Shown here: one piece after another, positions 7,553 to 14,200 of the stretch | Position numbering within the stretch: position 1 is the stretch's first letter | Layout: the number at the start of each line of letters is the position of its first letter | From: an uncultured Woeseiaceae bacterium | Lineage (GTDB): Bacteria > Pseudomonadota > Gammaproteobacteria > Steroidobacterales > Woeseiaceae | Assembly: GCA_945787435.1 (NCBI GenBank) | Contig: CALZHX010000184.1 | Coordinates: 1-14,549, forward strand | DNA length: 14,549 nucleotides | Direction of reading: 5' to 3' | Notes under the pieces: generated by a model | The model's input: only the letters and a program-made list of their open reading frames with translations | Databases searched by the model: none | What the model was told of the DNA's origin: nothing | Translations under genes and position numbers: made by a program

Positions 7553-8023
7553 ATGAAGTGGCACGTACTGCGGCCTCTGTGGGTAGCCATCGGACTGGTA
7601 GCATCAATTTTTGTCGCCAGGGTGTTTCTCGTACCTGACGACTTCGGTGTACACGGTGATACCTTCACTTACGGTTTTCACCGCCTCAGCAATGTCCAGG
7701 AATGGAAAGACTTTCCCGTCAAGTACAAGGGCAGGGAGTCCTGCGAGGAGTGCCACGAAGAGAACCTCGCAGCGCTGAACGGCTCAACTCATCAAACTGT
7801 CGAGTGCGAAAACTGCCACGGCCCGTCTATCGATCATCCTGATCCGAATGAGTTCCTGCCGCTCGACAAAGACAGAGCACTTTGCCTGAGGTGCCATGCC
7901 TTCCTCGACTACCCGAACACCGATCGAGGCGCGTTGGTGAGCATTGTCGACAGAACACACAAGCGGCGCTACGAGTGTGTCAAATGTCACAACCCTCATG
8001 ACCCCAAGGAGTACTACGAATGA
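7553..8023 (+). CDS. Membrane-anchored tetraheme cytochrome c
   Basis: The 156-residue protein has one N-terminal hydrophobic helix (about residues 5-27), probably an uncleaved anchor, and a small periplasmic domain. Four CXXCH motifs have first cysteines at 64, 85, 111 and 142. The pattern CEECH, CENCHGP, CLRCH and CVKCHNPH is that of class III-like small multiheme cytochromes. It is the first gene of a three-gene module with a four-cluster ferredoxin subunit and an NrfD-type membrane subunit. Such cytochrome/ferredoxin/NrfD trios occur in quinone-linked complexes such as Geobacter Cbc4 (CbcSTU) and, with other subunits, in Qrc, Act/ACIII and Nrf systems. Its likely role is to exchange electrons between the ferredoxin subunit and a soluble periplasmic cytochrome. 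The stop overlaps the next ATG by four bases, which suggests coupled translation. Confidence 0.85.
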   Translation: MKWHVLRPLWVAIGLVASIFVARVFLVPDDFGVHGDTFTYGFHRLSNVQEWKDFPVKYKGRESCEECHEENLAALNGSTHQTVECENCHGPSIDHPDPNEFLPLDKDRALCLRCHAFLDYPNTDRGALVSIVDRTHKRRYECVKCHNPHDPKEYYE

Positions 8024-8790
8024 CCTGTTCTCGAAGGGATTTTCTCAAAGAGGCCGTGGGTGGAACACTGGTTTCGGCATTGCCGCTGAGTGCGTTCGTT
8101 TTCATAACGACCGACGAAGCCAAGGCGGCGATCGCGGATTCAAAGGTACGCTGGGCATTCCTGGTTGACACCACCAAGTGCGTCGGCTGTGGTCTATGCG
8201 TCAAAGCCTGCAAGACCGAAAACGAAATTCCCTACGATGCAGCGGTAACGCGAACCTGGGTCGAACGCTACGTCGTGACGAAGGACGGCCAGACGCACAT
8301 CGACTCGCCAATGGGCGGACGTGATGGCTACACCACTGACTTGATTCGGGATGAGGAGATCGAACCCGAAGACATCGACAAAGCGTTCTTTGTGCCGAAG
8401 CTTTGTAACCAGTGCGACAACCCGGCCTGTGTCCAGGTGTGTCCGGTTGGCGCAACGTACAAAACGAATGACGGCATCGTCCTGGTCGACAGGGATTGGT
8501 GCATAGGATGTGGCTACTGCATCATGGCGTGCCCATACGGTGTGCGGTTCTTCCATCCTGAGCACAAGGTCGCCGACAAGTGCAACTTCTGTTATCACCG
8601 GATCAGCAAGGGAATGGAGCCGGCATGCGTCGAGTGTTGTTCATTCGGCGCCCGCAGACTGGCAAACCTGCGAGATCCGGACGACCCGGTTACCAAGATA
8701 ATTACGACCGAACGAGTTGCGGTTCTGAAAGACGAGTACGGCACCAAGCCGCACGTCTTCTATATCGGCCTCGATGCTAACGTGAGGTGA
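8020..8790 (+). CDS. Tat-exported four-cluster ferredoxin subunit (NrfC/HybA/DmsB-like)
   Basis: The 256-residue protein begins with a Tat signal, SRRDFLK at residues 4-10 followed by a hydrophobic stretch, so it is exported folded to the periplasm. Four [4Fe-4S] clusters can be assigned from the cysteine groups C54/57/60/64, C129/132/137/141, C161/164/167/171 and C188/191/203/207. As in this family, the last cysteine of one group probably serves the cluster of its partner group. The subunit passes electrons between the quinone site of the following NrfD-type protein and the preceding tetraheme cytochrome. The start is well supported by AAGGAGT and the ATGA overlap. In most such complexes a molybdopterin or multiheme catalytic subunit would be encoded next to it, and none is seen here. 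The NrfC label is a family name only, since no nrfA is present. Confidence 0.87.
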   Translation: MTCSRRDFLKEAVGGTLVSALPLSAFVFITTDEAKAAIADSKVRWAFLVDTTKCVGCGLCVKACKTENEIPYDAAVTRTWVERYVVTKDGQTHIDSPMGGRDGYTTDLIRDEEIEPEDIDKAFFVPKLCNQCDNPACVQVCPVGATYKTNDGIVLVDRDWCIGCGYCIMACPYGVRFFHPEHKVADKCNFCYHRISKGMEPACVECCSFGARRLANLRDPDDPVTKIITTERVAVLKDEYGTKPHVFYIGLDANVR

Positions 8791-8794
8791 TGTC

Positions 8795-10048
8795 ATGTCC
8801 GAGGAACTGATTGTTCACGGCATAGAGTGGACTGTAAAAGAACTTTTCGTCTACCCGAATGAGTACATTTACTGGAGCATCCAGATTGTCATGTACCCGT
8901 ACATGACGGGCCTGGTGGCCGGTGCGTTCGTGCTGTCTTCGCTCTACCATGTGTTCGGTCAGAAACAGCTGAAAGAAATCGCCCAGTTTTCGTTGGTGTT
9001 TTCCCTTGCCCTGCTGCCTGTAGCAGCGCTGCCATTGCTGCTGCATTTGCAGCAACCGACGCGGGCAATGGAGCCGCTGCTTACGCCGCACTTTACGTCA
9101 GCCATCGCCGCATTCGGCATCGTTTTCACGGCCTACGCACTTATCGTTCTTAGCGAGATCTGGTTCGTCTATCGAGAGTATTTTGTTGCGCAGGCTCACG
9201 TGCTCAAGGGCGAGCCGGGACTTGCAAACGCCATGAGCAGAATCGTGTATCGGGTTCTCACTATCGGGGCTTACGATGTCAGCGAAGAGGCGCTGCGAGT
9301 CGACAAGAAAGCCGCCACAATTCTGGCGGCCATCGGCATTCCGGTCGCATGTTTCCTGCATGGCTATGCTGGATTTATTTTTGGTTCGGTCAAGGCGAAT
9401 GCGCTGTGGATGTCTCCGTTAATGCCAGTGATCTTCATCATGTCCGCCGTCGTCTCCGGTATCGCGCTGTGTATGTTGACTTACATCATCATCATGGAGT
9501 GGCAGGCATTTCGACGTAGGCGTAAGGGTAGCGGGGTTGAAGCCAGTGAAATCAAAGGGGCAGAAAAGGAGACCATCAACCAGGCAACCCGCTACTTGCT
9601 GGGTTTCCTGATCGCCGCGATCAGCCTCGAGATGCTGGACCTGATCTTCCGTGGCTACACGGCCATGAAGTCCTGGGACATTTTGCGCTCAGTCATGTAC
9701 GGCAAGGACTTCGTCAATATCTTCGTGTTGCAGTACACACTCGGCAACCTGGTGCCATTCGTATTGTTGATTTTGCCGGGACGCACGCTGAAACGAACCG
9801 TGCTGGCGCTGTTGTTGGTGTTATTCGGCGTGTTCATGATGCGCTGGAATGTCGTCATTGGCGGGCAGGCCTTCTCCCTGTCGTTCTCAGGCTACATGCA
9901 CTACGAGATTCCGATCATTCCGCACAGCCTGGAGACCTTTAAGGAAGGCCTGTTCGGGGCGCTGACGGTCATCGCAACGCCGTTCGTTCTGTTCTGGATC
10001 ATCAACAAGTTCGTTCCATCGCTGCGGCGAGATGCCCACAAGAGCTAG
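8795..10048 (+). CDS. NrfD/PsrC-family quinone-binding membrane subunit
   Basis: The 417-residue polytopic protein has about nine or ten hydrophobic segments, for example at 28-55, 62-86, 101-128, 174-198, 208-235, 265-290, 306-330, 335-360 and 385-408. The segment around H189, HGYAGFIFGSVKAN, is the most conserved part of the long NrfD-type subunits (HybB, ActC, QrcD). Its length fits that longer subgroup rather than the eight-helix NrfD of about 320 residues. It has no heme or Fe-S ligands of its own; members of the family oxidise or reduce quinone and pass electrons to a ferredoxin subunit, here the product just upstream. Some relatives have been proposed to move protons. A GAGGTGA ribosome site overlaps the previous stop region and the gap is four bases. 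It completes the tetraheme-ferredoxin-NrfD trio. Confidence 0.88.
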   Translation: MSEELIVHGIEWTVKELFVYPNEYIYWSIQIVMYPYMTGLVAGAFVLSSLYHVFGQKQLKEIAQFSLVFSLALLPVAALPLLLHLQQPTRAMEPLLTPHFTSAIAAFGIVFTAYALIVLSEIWFVYREYFVAQAHVLKGEPGLANAMSRIVYRVLTIGAYDVSEEALRVDKKAATILAAIGIPVACFLHGYAGFIFGSVKANALWMSPLMPVIFIMSAVVSGIALCMLTYIIIMEWQAFRRRRKGSGVEASEIKGAEKETINQATRYLLGFLIAAISLEMLDLIFRGYTAMKSWDILRSVMYGKDFVNIFVLQYTLGNLVPFVLLILPGRTLKRTVLALLLVLFGVFMMRWNVVIGGQAFSLSFSGYMHYEIPIIPHSLETFKEGLFGALTVIATPFVLFWIINKFVPSLRRDAHKS

Positions 10049-10053
10049 ACGCC

Positions 10054-11736
10054 ATGGATAAGCGCATTGCCGAGCTTGAGTCCCGCATGGCCGCCATCGA
10101 GCAGCGGCTTGGGGCCCTCGAGGGCGTGGCGCAAGTAGAGACAAAGTACGAGCAAGTGGGCTCCGAACCGTCGCTCGATAGTGGTTTCGTTGGCAACGCC
10201 TCGTCCCATATTGGTCGCGTCTTGCTGATCTTCGGTGGTGCCTACCTGCTCAGGGCCATCACCGACTTTCAATTCGTTCCGGTCGCGGTCGGCATTCTCA
10301 TGGGCGCGTCGTACGCGGTTTTCTGGCTTCTCCTGGCGTGGCGAAAGGGTCGAATCGACGCACAGCGAGCCAAAGCCGCATTCTACGGCTGCACGTCGGT
10401 ACTTCTCCTGCTGCCGCTGCTCGTAGAGGCCATTAACCGCTTTGAACTTCTGTCGGGAGCACAGGGCGTTCTCGCACTGACCGCGTATTGTGCGCTGGCT
10501 TTGGCGGTGGCCGGCACGCAGAACCTGCGCAGCATCGGCTGGCTTGTCATCGCGGGTGGGATCGGCACGGCCGTCGCTGTGCTGGTTGTCGCGCAAGAGG
10601 CGATTCTCGTGGCAACGTTCTTGCTGCTTCTGGGTCTTGCGTCATTGTGGGTGGTCTATTGGCGGCAATGGATGGGGCCACAGTGGCTGGGTGCTCTCGG
10701 AGCCAATGTCGGTGTGGGTGCATTGATCGTATTCAGCCGCAGCGAGCAATGGACCATGTCACCTGAAATGCCGGTCATCTTTGCCACTGTTTTGTTGCTG
10801 ACGTACCTCATCAGCTTCGCCATGCAGTCGCACGTTCGCGGTCGCAATGTCGGCATGTTCGAGACTATGCAAGCGCTGGCTGGTGTTGGCATCGCATTCG
10901 GGGCGGCGATTCTCGGGGCGCGTTCGGGGCAGGTCAGTCTTGCAAGTGTAGGTACCCTGGCCACCGTGCTCGGAATTGGCAGCTATGCGTTGGCCTTCTC
11001 GGCCAAAACCCGCGCGATCCGGAGTCAGAACTTCTACTACTATTCCACGCTTGGGCTCGTACTCGTGGTTGGCGGCAGCGCGATGGTCGCGCCACCGCTG
11101 TTCGCAGCCGTGTTCTGGTCGCTCCTGGCGATGATCATGGCATGGGGGAGCGGACGATTAGGCTGGGTCTCGCTGAGCCTGCAGAGCACCGTTCTATTGC
11201 TTGCCGCCGGCGTAGGTTCCGGAATTCTGACGACTGGCGCCCACGCGCTGACTGGAGACGCTACAGCGTGGCCTACTTTGTATATCTCGCATGTCGGCAT
11301 CGCCCTGACGACAGTCATCTGCCTCTTCATTCCAGTTGCGCAACATTCCGACCGCTGGGGGACGATGGCAGGTTTGCCGCAGTTGCTCGTGCTGGCTTTG
11401 TCGGTCTGGGAGGTCGGCGGACTCATGGTTTTGTTCCTGGGTCCACTACTGGCCGGCGTGGGGCATGCCGAACCAAATCTCGCCGCGCTTGCGGCATTGC
11501 GAACGGCAATACTCGCGGCTTCGTCTGTCACTCTCGCACTATCAAGCCGGCACAAACGATGGCCGGAGGCGCGCTGGCTGGTCTACCCGGTCCTGGTGCT
11601 GGTCGCCATCAAACTCTTTGTTGAAGACTTTCCGAACGGCCAGCCGGCAACGCTGTTCGTGGCGCTGGCTTTCGTCGGTGGTGCGCTCTTGCTCGTGGCG
11701 AGGTTGTTGAATCGAGGCGAGACTGCTACCCGGTAG
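10054..11736 (+). CDS. Polytopic membrane protein with N-terminal coiled coil, DUF2339-like
   Basis: The 560-residue product starts with a short charged heptad-like segment (residues 1-25, MDKRIAELESRMAAIEQRLG) that should form a coiled coil. From about residue 52 to the end it is almost continuous hydrophobic helices, roughly fourteen or more. The motif GRVLLIFGGAYLLRAITD near residue 55 and the C-terminal KLFVEDF followed by a last helix recall DUF2339 proteins, whose function is not known. No heme, Fe-S or catalytic residues are evident. The ATG is five bases after the NrfD stop and has no clear ribosome site, so it is probably co-transcribed and translated by re-initiation. It may be an assembly or scaffold partner of the preceding complex, but that rests on position only. 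It is the last gene before the convergent minus-strand cluster. Confidence 0.6.
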   Translation: MDKRIAELESRMAAIEQRLGALEGVAQVETKYEQVGSEPSLDSGFVGNASSHIGRVLLIFGGAYLLRAITDFQFVPVAVGILMGASYAVFWLLLAWRKGRIDAQRAKAAFYGCTSVLLLLPLLVEAINRFELLSGAQGVLALTAYCALALAVAGTQNLRSIGWLVIAGGIGTAVAVLVVAQEAILVATFLLLLGLASLWVVYWRQWMGPQWLGALGANVGVGALIVFSRSEQWTMSPEMPVIFATVLLLTYLISFAMQSHVRGRNVGMFETMQALAGVGIAFGAAILGARSGQVSLASVGTLATVLGIGSYALAFSAKTRAIRSQNFYYYSTLGLVLVVGGSAMVAPPLFAAVFWSLLAMIMAWGSGRLGWVSLSLQSTVLLLAAGVGSGILTTGAHALTGDATAWPTLYISHVGIALTTVICLFIPVAQHSDRWGTMAGLPQLLVLALSVWEVGGLMVLFLGPLLAGVGHAEPNLAALAALRTAILAASSVTLALSSRHKRWPEARWLVYPVLVLVAIKLFVEDFPNGQPATLFVALAFVGGALLLVARLLNRGETATR

Positions 11737-11737
11737 C
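11725..11737. terminator. Possible weak hairpin between convergent gene blocks
   Basis: GCTACC and GGTAGC (11725-11730, 11732-11737) form a near-perfect palindrome that spans the stop codon of the plus-strand gene. A realistic hairpin has five pairs and a three-base loop. No T-run follows on either strand. The convergent genes end only 29 bases apart, so some termination signal is expected, but this one is weak. Confidence 0.25.
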
Positions 11738-11765
11738 GCCGCTATTCAGATCCATCCAGCCAGGT

Positions 11766-12011
11766 TTACGCCATAAGCTTCAACGCAAGCCACGGCGCAA
11801 TGCAAAATACCGTGATCAGAAGCTTGTACGCGGCAATATAATTGAACGTCGCAGTGGCTACTTCGTCCTCGCCAATGCCGAACAAGCTGGCATTGATTTT
11901 GTAAGCCCAACTGCGCATGGCGAAGAGGGCAAGAAGCGTGATCACGTAGACGCCAATATTGATGATCGTCATCCAGCCAAAAAACGTTGTCCAGGTTTCA
12001 ATTGTATTCAT
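11766..12011 (-). CDS. Small two-helix membrane protein, DUF6868-like
   Basis: The 81-residue product starts with MNTIETWTTFFGW and has two hydrophobic helices (about 12-33 and 57-79) joined by a loop with RSWAYKINASLFGIGEDE. The overall pattern resembles DUF6868, a family without known function. The ATG at 12011-12009 shares one base with the stop of the upstream cytochrome gene (TGATG), which suggests coupled translation; the GTG one codon earlier is less likely. It ends the minus-strand cluster. Position next to a di-heme cytochrome suggests a membrane partner or small respiratory accessory protein, which is inference only. Confidence 0.65.
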   Translation of the reverse strand: MNTIETWTTFFGWMTIINIGVYVITLLALFAMRSWAYKINASLFGIGEDEVATATFNYIAAYKLLITVFCIAPWLALKLMA

Positions 12012-12610
12012 CACTCGGGGTCCCAGCTTGCGTAGTAGTGGACGAGCGCTTCGATCTTGCCCTGGTCCAGTTCCTGAAGTTTATCAGCCATGATCGGCAC
12101 AAGTGTCTCGCGATCGCCAGTCAGGTAGGCACCGAGTGCCAATCGCAGGTATGCGGCACGCTGGCCATTCAATGGAATGCCGAGCGCGTCGCCAACGTTG
12201 TCGTCTGTTGGAAGCACATGGCACTGCGCGCACAGGTCATCGTGGATCAGCTTGCCAACGGCCGCGAGCTTCCTGTCAAACTCTTCTTCAGATGAGATGC
12301 GCGGCATCGCGGCGTAGTACGTCGCCATTTCAACAACCTCGTTCTCGGTCAGCGGTGCGATTGCCTCGCACATGACAGGAACGCCAACGCATTTTCTTGC
12401 ACCATCCTGGTAGGCAAAAATAGCTTCTTCGAGATGAGCTGCCGGTGTACCTGCAATGATCGGCACGTAGTCAAACCCCGCGCCCGAGCCGTCATGTCCA
12501 TGACAGGCCGCACAGACTGCAATGTTTTCCGGCTCTGCGTTTGCGAAATTAACGCCCACAAGAAAACCGCCCATTGCGATGACGCAAAGGCCAGACTTGA
12601 AAATTCTCAT
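12011..12610 (-). CDS. Di-heme cytochrome c, c4/FccA-like
   Basis: The 199-residue protein has a Sec signal peptide (cleavage probably after ANA, residue 25) and is periplasmic. Two heme motifs, CAACH at 33-37 and CAQCH at 127-131, sit in two similar c-type folds of about 85 residues each. M80 or M99, and M174 in VPIMADK, are candidate distal ligands. The two-domain form is that of cytochrome c4 and of the cytochrome subunit of flavocytochrome c sulfide dehydrogenase; no flavoprotein partner is next to it, so a general electron-carrier role is the safer reading. C74 and C81 are a pair of non-heme cysteines that could form a disulfide. The start is supported by AGGAG at 12616-12620 on the minus strand. 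It lies 11 bases after the CBS gene and overlaps the next gene by one base. Confidence 0.82.
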   Translation of the reverse strand: MRIFKSGLCVIAMGGFLVGVNFANAEPENIAVCAACHGHDGSGAGFDYVPIIAGTPAAHLEEAIFAYQDGARKCVGVPVMCEAIAPLTENEVVEMATYYAAMPRISSEEEFDRKLAAVGKLIHDDLCAQCHVLPTDDNVGDALGIPLNGQRAAYLRLALGAYLTGDRETLVPIMADKLQELDQGKIEALVHYYASWDPE

Positions 12611-12621
12611 GTTGGCTCCTG

Positions 12622-13026
12622 TTAGCCTACAGCGAGCTCACTGAGTGCGCGCAGTGCGTCGCGCCGGCTGATCTGACCGACCAGGCGGTTGTTCCTGAGC
12701 ACGGGGAAGCGGCGAAAACCTGATTCCAGGAATTTTTGTGCCAGGTCGACAATATTCATTTCCGAATCGACGGATTCGACACTCGTCGACATGTAATCGG
12801 CGACCGGGCCACCCCAGTCGCCGTAATAGCCGGCATTAAGTGCGACTTTCATGCAGTCAAGTTCGGACAGCATGCCAACGAGATCACCCTTGTCGTCGAC
12901 AACGGGTGCTCCCGCTATACGTTGTTTCACAAGTTCGTGGATCGCGTCCATTACGTCCATGTCGGGTTTGAAGGTCACGAGATGGCCCGCCATGTAGTCG
13001 CGTACCAGGCACGATTTGAGATTCAT
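12622..13026 (-). CDS. Protein with tandem CBS domains
   Basis: The 134-residue cytoplasmic protein consists of two CBS domains, at about residues 8-63 and 76-130, with little else. Typical features are VRDYMAGHLVTFKPD at the start of the first, IAGAPVVDDKGDLVGMLSELD in its second half, and FRRFPVLRNNRLVGQISRRD in the second. Paired CBS domains form a module that binds adenine nucleotides or related ligands and regulates partner proteins. No enzyme domain is attached. The ATG overlaps the nqrM stop (ATGA) and has GGGAGA upstream. Its place between nqrM and a di-heme cytochrome suggests an energy-state sensor for this respiratory cluster, though the ligand and target are unknown. Confidence 0.85.
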   Translation of the reverse strand: MNLKSCLVRDYMAGHLVTFKPDMDVMDAIHELVKQRIAGAPVVDDKGDLVGMLSELDCMKVALNAGYYGDWGGPVADYMSTSVESVDSEMNIVDLAQKFLESGFRRFPVLRNNRLVGQISRRDALRALSELAVG

Positions 13027-13196
13027 TCTTCAGTCTCCCGTTGACACTTGCCGCTGCACAGTTCGCAGCCGCCGCCGTTGAGGCCGCCGCAGCTTCCGCT
13101 GATTGGCTTGCGACCATTCAGCACGCCGATCGCCATTGCGCCGATCACTGCAAGCATAACCGCGAAAGTCACAAGTAAGGTGGATACGATAGTCAT
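13023..13196 (-). CDS. nqrM: Na+-NQR maturation protein NqrM
   Basis: This 57-residue gene starts at the ATG complementary to 13194-13196 and reads MTIVSTLLVTFAVMLAVIGA, then VLNGRKPISGSCGG. It has one N-terminal membrane helix (residues 3-25) and a short tail with four cysteines, C36, C44, C47 and C51. The size, the single helix, the K-P-I-S-G-SCGG motif and the four cysteines are those of NqrM (DUF539), which is required to mature Na+-translocating NADH:quinone reductase, probably by supplying iron for the site between NqrD and NqrE. AGGGA seven bases upstream is a good ribosome site. It overlaps the apbE stop by four bases and the CBS gene start by four bases. The order nqrF-apbE-nqrM is the usual one and confirms the call. 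Confidence 0.92.
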   Translation of the reverse strand: MTIVSTLLVTFAVMLAVIGAMAIGVLNGRKPISGSCGGLNGGGCELCSGKCQRETEE

Positions 13197-14200
13197 GAGA
13201 TGTCCCTGTATGCGTTGAACGCAGCGGTTTGTCGCTCTTCGATGCCATCGTCTGTTCTCAGCAGCATCAACACAGCCATGCCCTCGCGCTCAGCAAATGC
13301 CATACCTTCTTCCGGCCCCATGACGAGCAGTGCAGTTGCTAACGCATCGGCACGCCAGCCTTTCTCATCGACGACCGTTACCGATGCCAGTGTATGCGTG
13401 ACAGGCCGGCCGGTGCGAGTATCGATTGTGTGTGAGTAGAGTTTGCCGTCTGCCTCAAAGAAATTCCGGTAGTCGCCCGATGTCGCCAGGGCAGTATCAG
13501 TGAGGTGGACGACTGCATGCGGCTTGCGCGCGTTGGGCAGTGGCGCTTCGATGCCGATTGCCCAGGGCTTGCCCCTGGCGTTCATGCCGCGAATGTTGAG
13601 TTCACCGCCAACCTCGACCAGGAAACTGTCAAAGTCGAGCGAGACCAGCAATGCGGCGACACGATCGGCCGCAAAGCCTTTGCCGATAGCGGACATGTCG
13701 ATCATCAGGTCTCCGACATCCTTCTTGACCGCAGGACGGGAACAGTCGGCATGCAATTTCTCGAAGCCTGTTATGTCCATGAGAGCAGCTATAGCGTCGT
13801 CGCTGGGAGGTTCGTCGACCATTCCCCCGGGCCCGAAGCCCCAAAGGTTGACCAAAGGCCCTACCGTGATATCAAAGGCCCCACCGGACTGTTCACTTAT
13901 CGCCAACGACTGCGCCACTTTCTCACAAAAGCTGAGCTCGACGCCTTGCCACTCTGCCGTACGATTGATGTTGAATCGCGAGATGTCGGAGTCACGCAGG
14001 TAGGTGGACATCTGCGCCTCGTCATCGTCGAGTACTGCCTCAATGGCCTGTTTCAGCGCCAGGGCATCATGTTCACCGAGCCCATTTGGCAGCTTGACGT
14101 TGAACTGCGTCCCCATGGTGCTGCCAACGAGCTCGACGGAACCGTGATCGCCGGCGCACGCGGCCAGCGCCAACATCGCAATTAGCAGCGCCGTCCTCAC
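13193..14200 (-). CDS. apbE: FAD:protein FMN transferase, lipoprotein
   Basis: The 335-residue enzyme attaches FMN from FAD to a threonine of target proteins, here NqrB and NqrC of the Na+-NQR encoded upstream. A lipoprotein signal is present, with ALAAC ending at C15, so the mature protein is anchored in the periplasmic face of a membrane. Family motifs follow in order: GSTMGTQF (26-33), DITVGPLVNLWGFG (110-123), MSAIGKGFAADRV (169-181), VGGEL (197-201), HTIDTRTGRPV (257-267) and ADALATA (284-290), where D285 and T289 fit the Mg2+ ligands. The start is GTG, directly after the nqrF TAG, with a G-rich stretch before it; an ATG eight codons on would cut the signal peptide. The stop overlaps nqrM. 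Confidence 0.94.
   Translation of the reverse strand: MRTALLIAMLALAACAGDHGSVELVGSTMGTQFNVKLPNGLGEHDALALKQAIEAVLDDDEAQMSTYLRDSDISRFNINRTAEWQGVELSFCEKVAQSLAISEQSGGAFDITVGPLVNLWGFGPGGMVDEPPSDDAIAALMDITGFEKLHADCSRPAVKKDVGDLMIDMSAIGKGFAADRVAALLVSLDFDSFLVEVGGELNIRGMNARGKPWAIGIEAPLPNARKPHAVVHLTDTALATSGDYRNFFEADGKLYSHTIDTRTGRPVTHTLASVTVVDEKGWRADALATALLVMGPEEGMAFAEREGMAVLMLLRTDDGIEERQTAAFNAYRDIS

Noticed and set aside
8020..10048. Assignment of the ferredoxin and NrfD genes to nitrite ammonification (nrfCD)
   Set aside because: No nrfA-like gene with a CXXCK heme is in the window; the names apply to the family only.
13030..13248. A 72-codon minus-strand frame longer than nqrM
   Set aside because: Its product is arginine-rich and low in complexity, and it covers the nqrM region in a different frame, where the 57-residue NqrM is a clear match.
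13505..14185. A 226-codon plus-strand frame opposite apbE
   Set aside because: apbE has complete family motifs and a lipobox on the minus strand; the opposite frame has no signal or domain.
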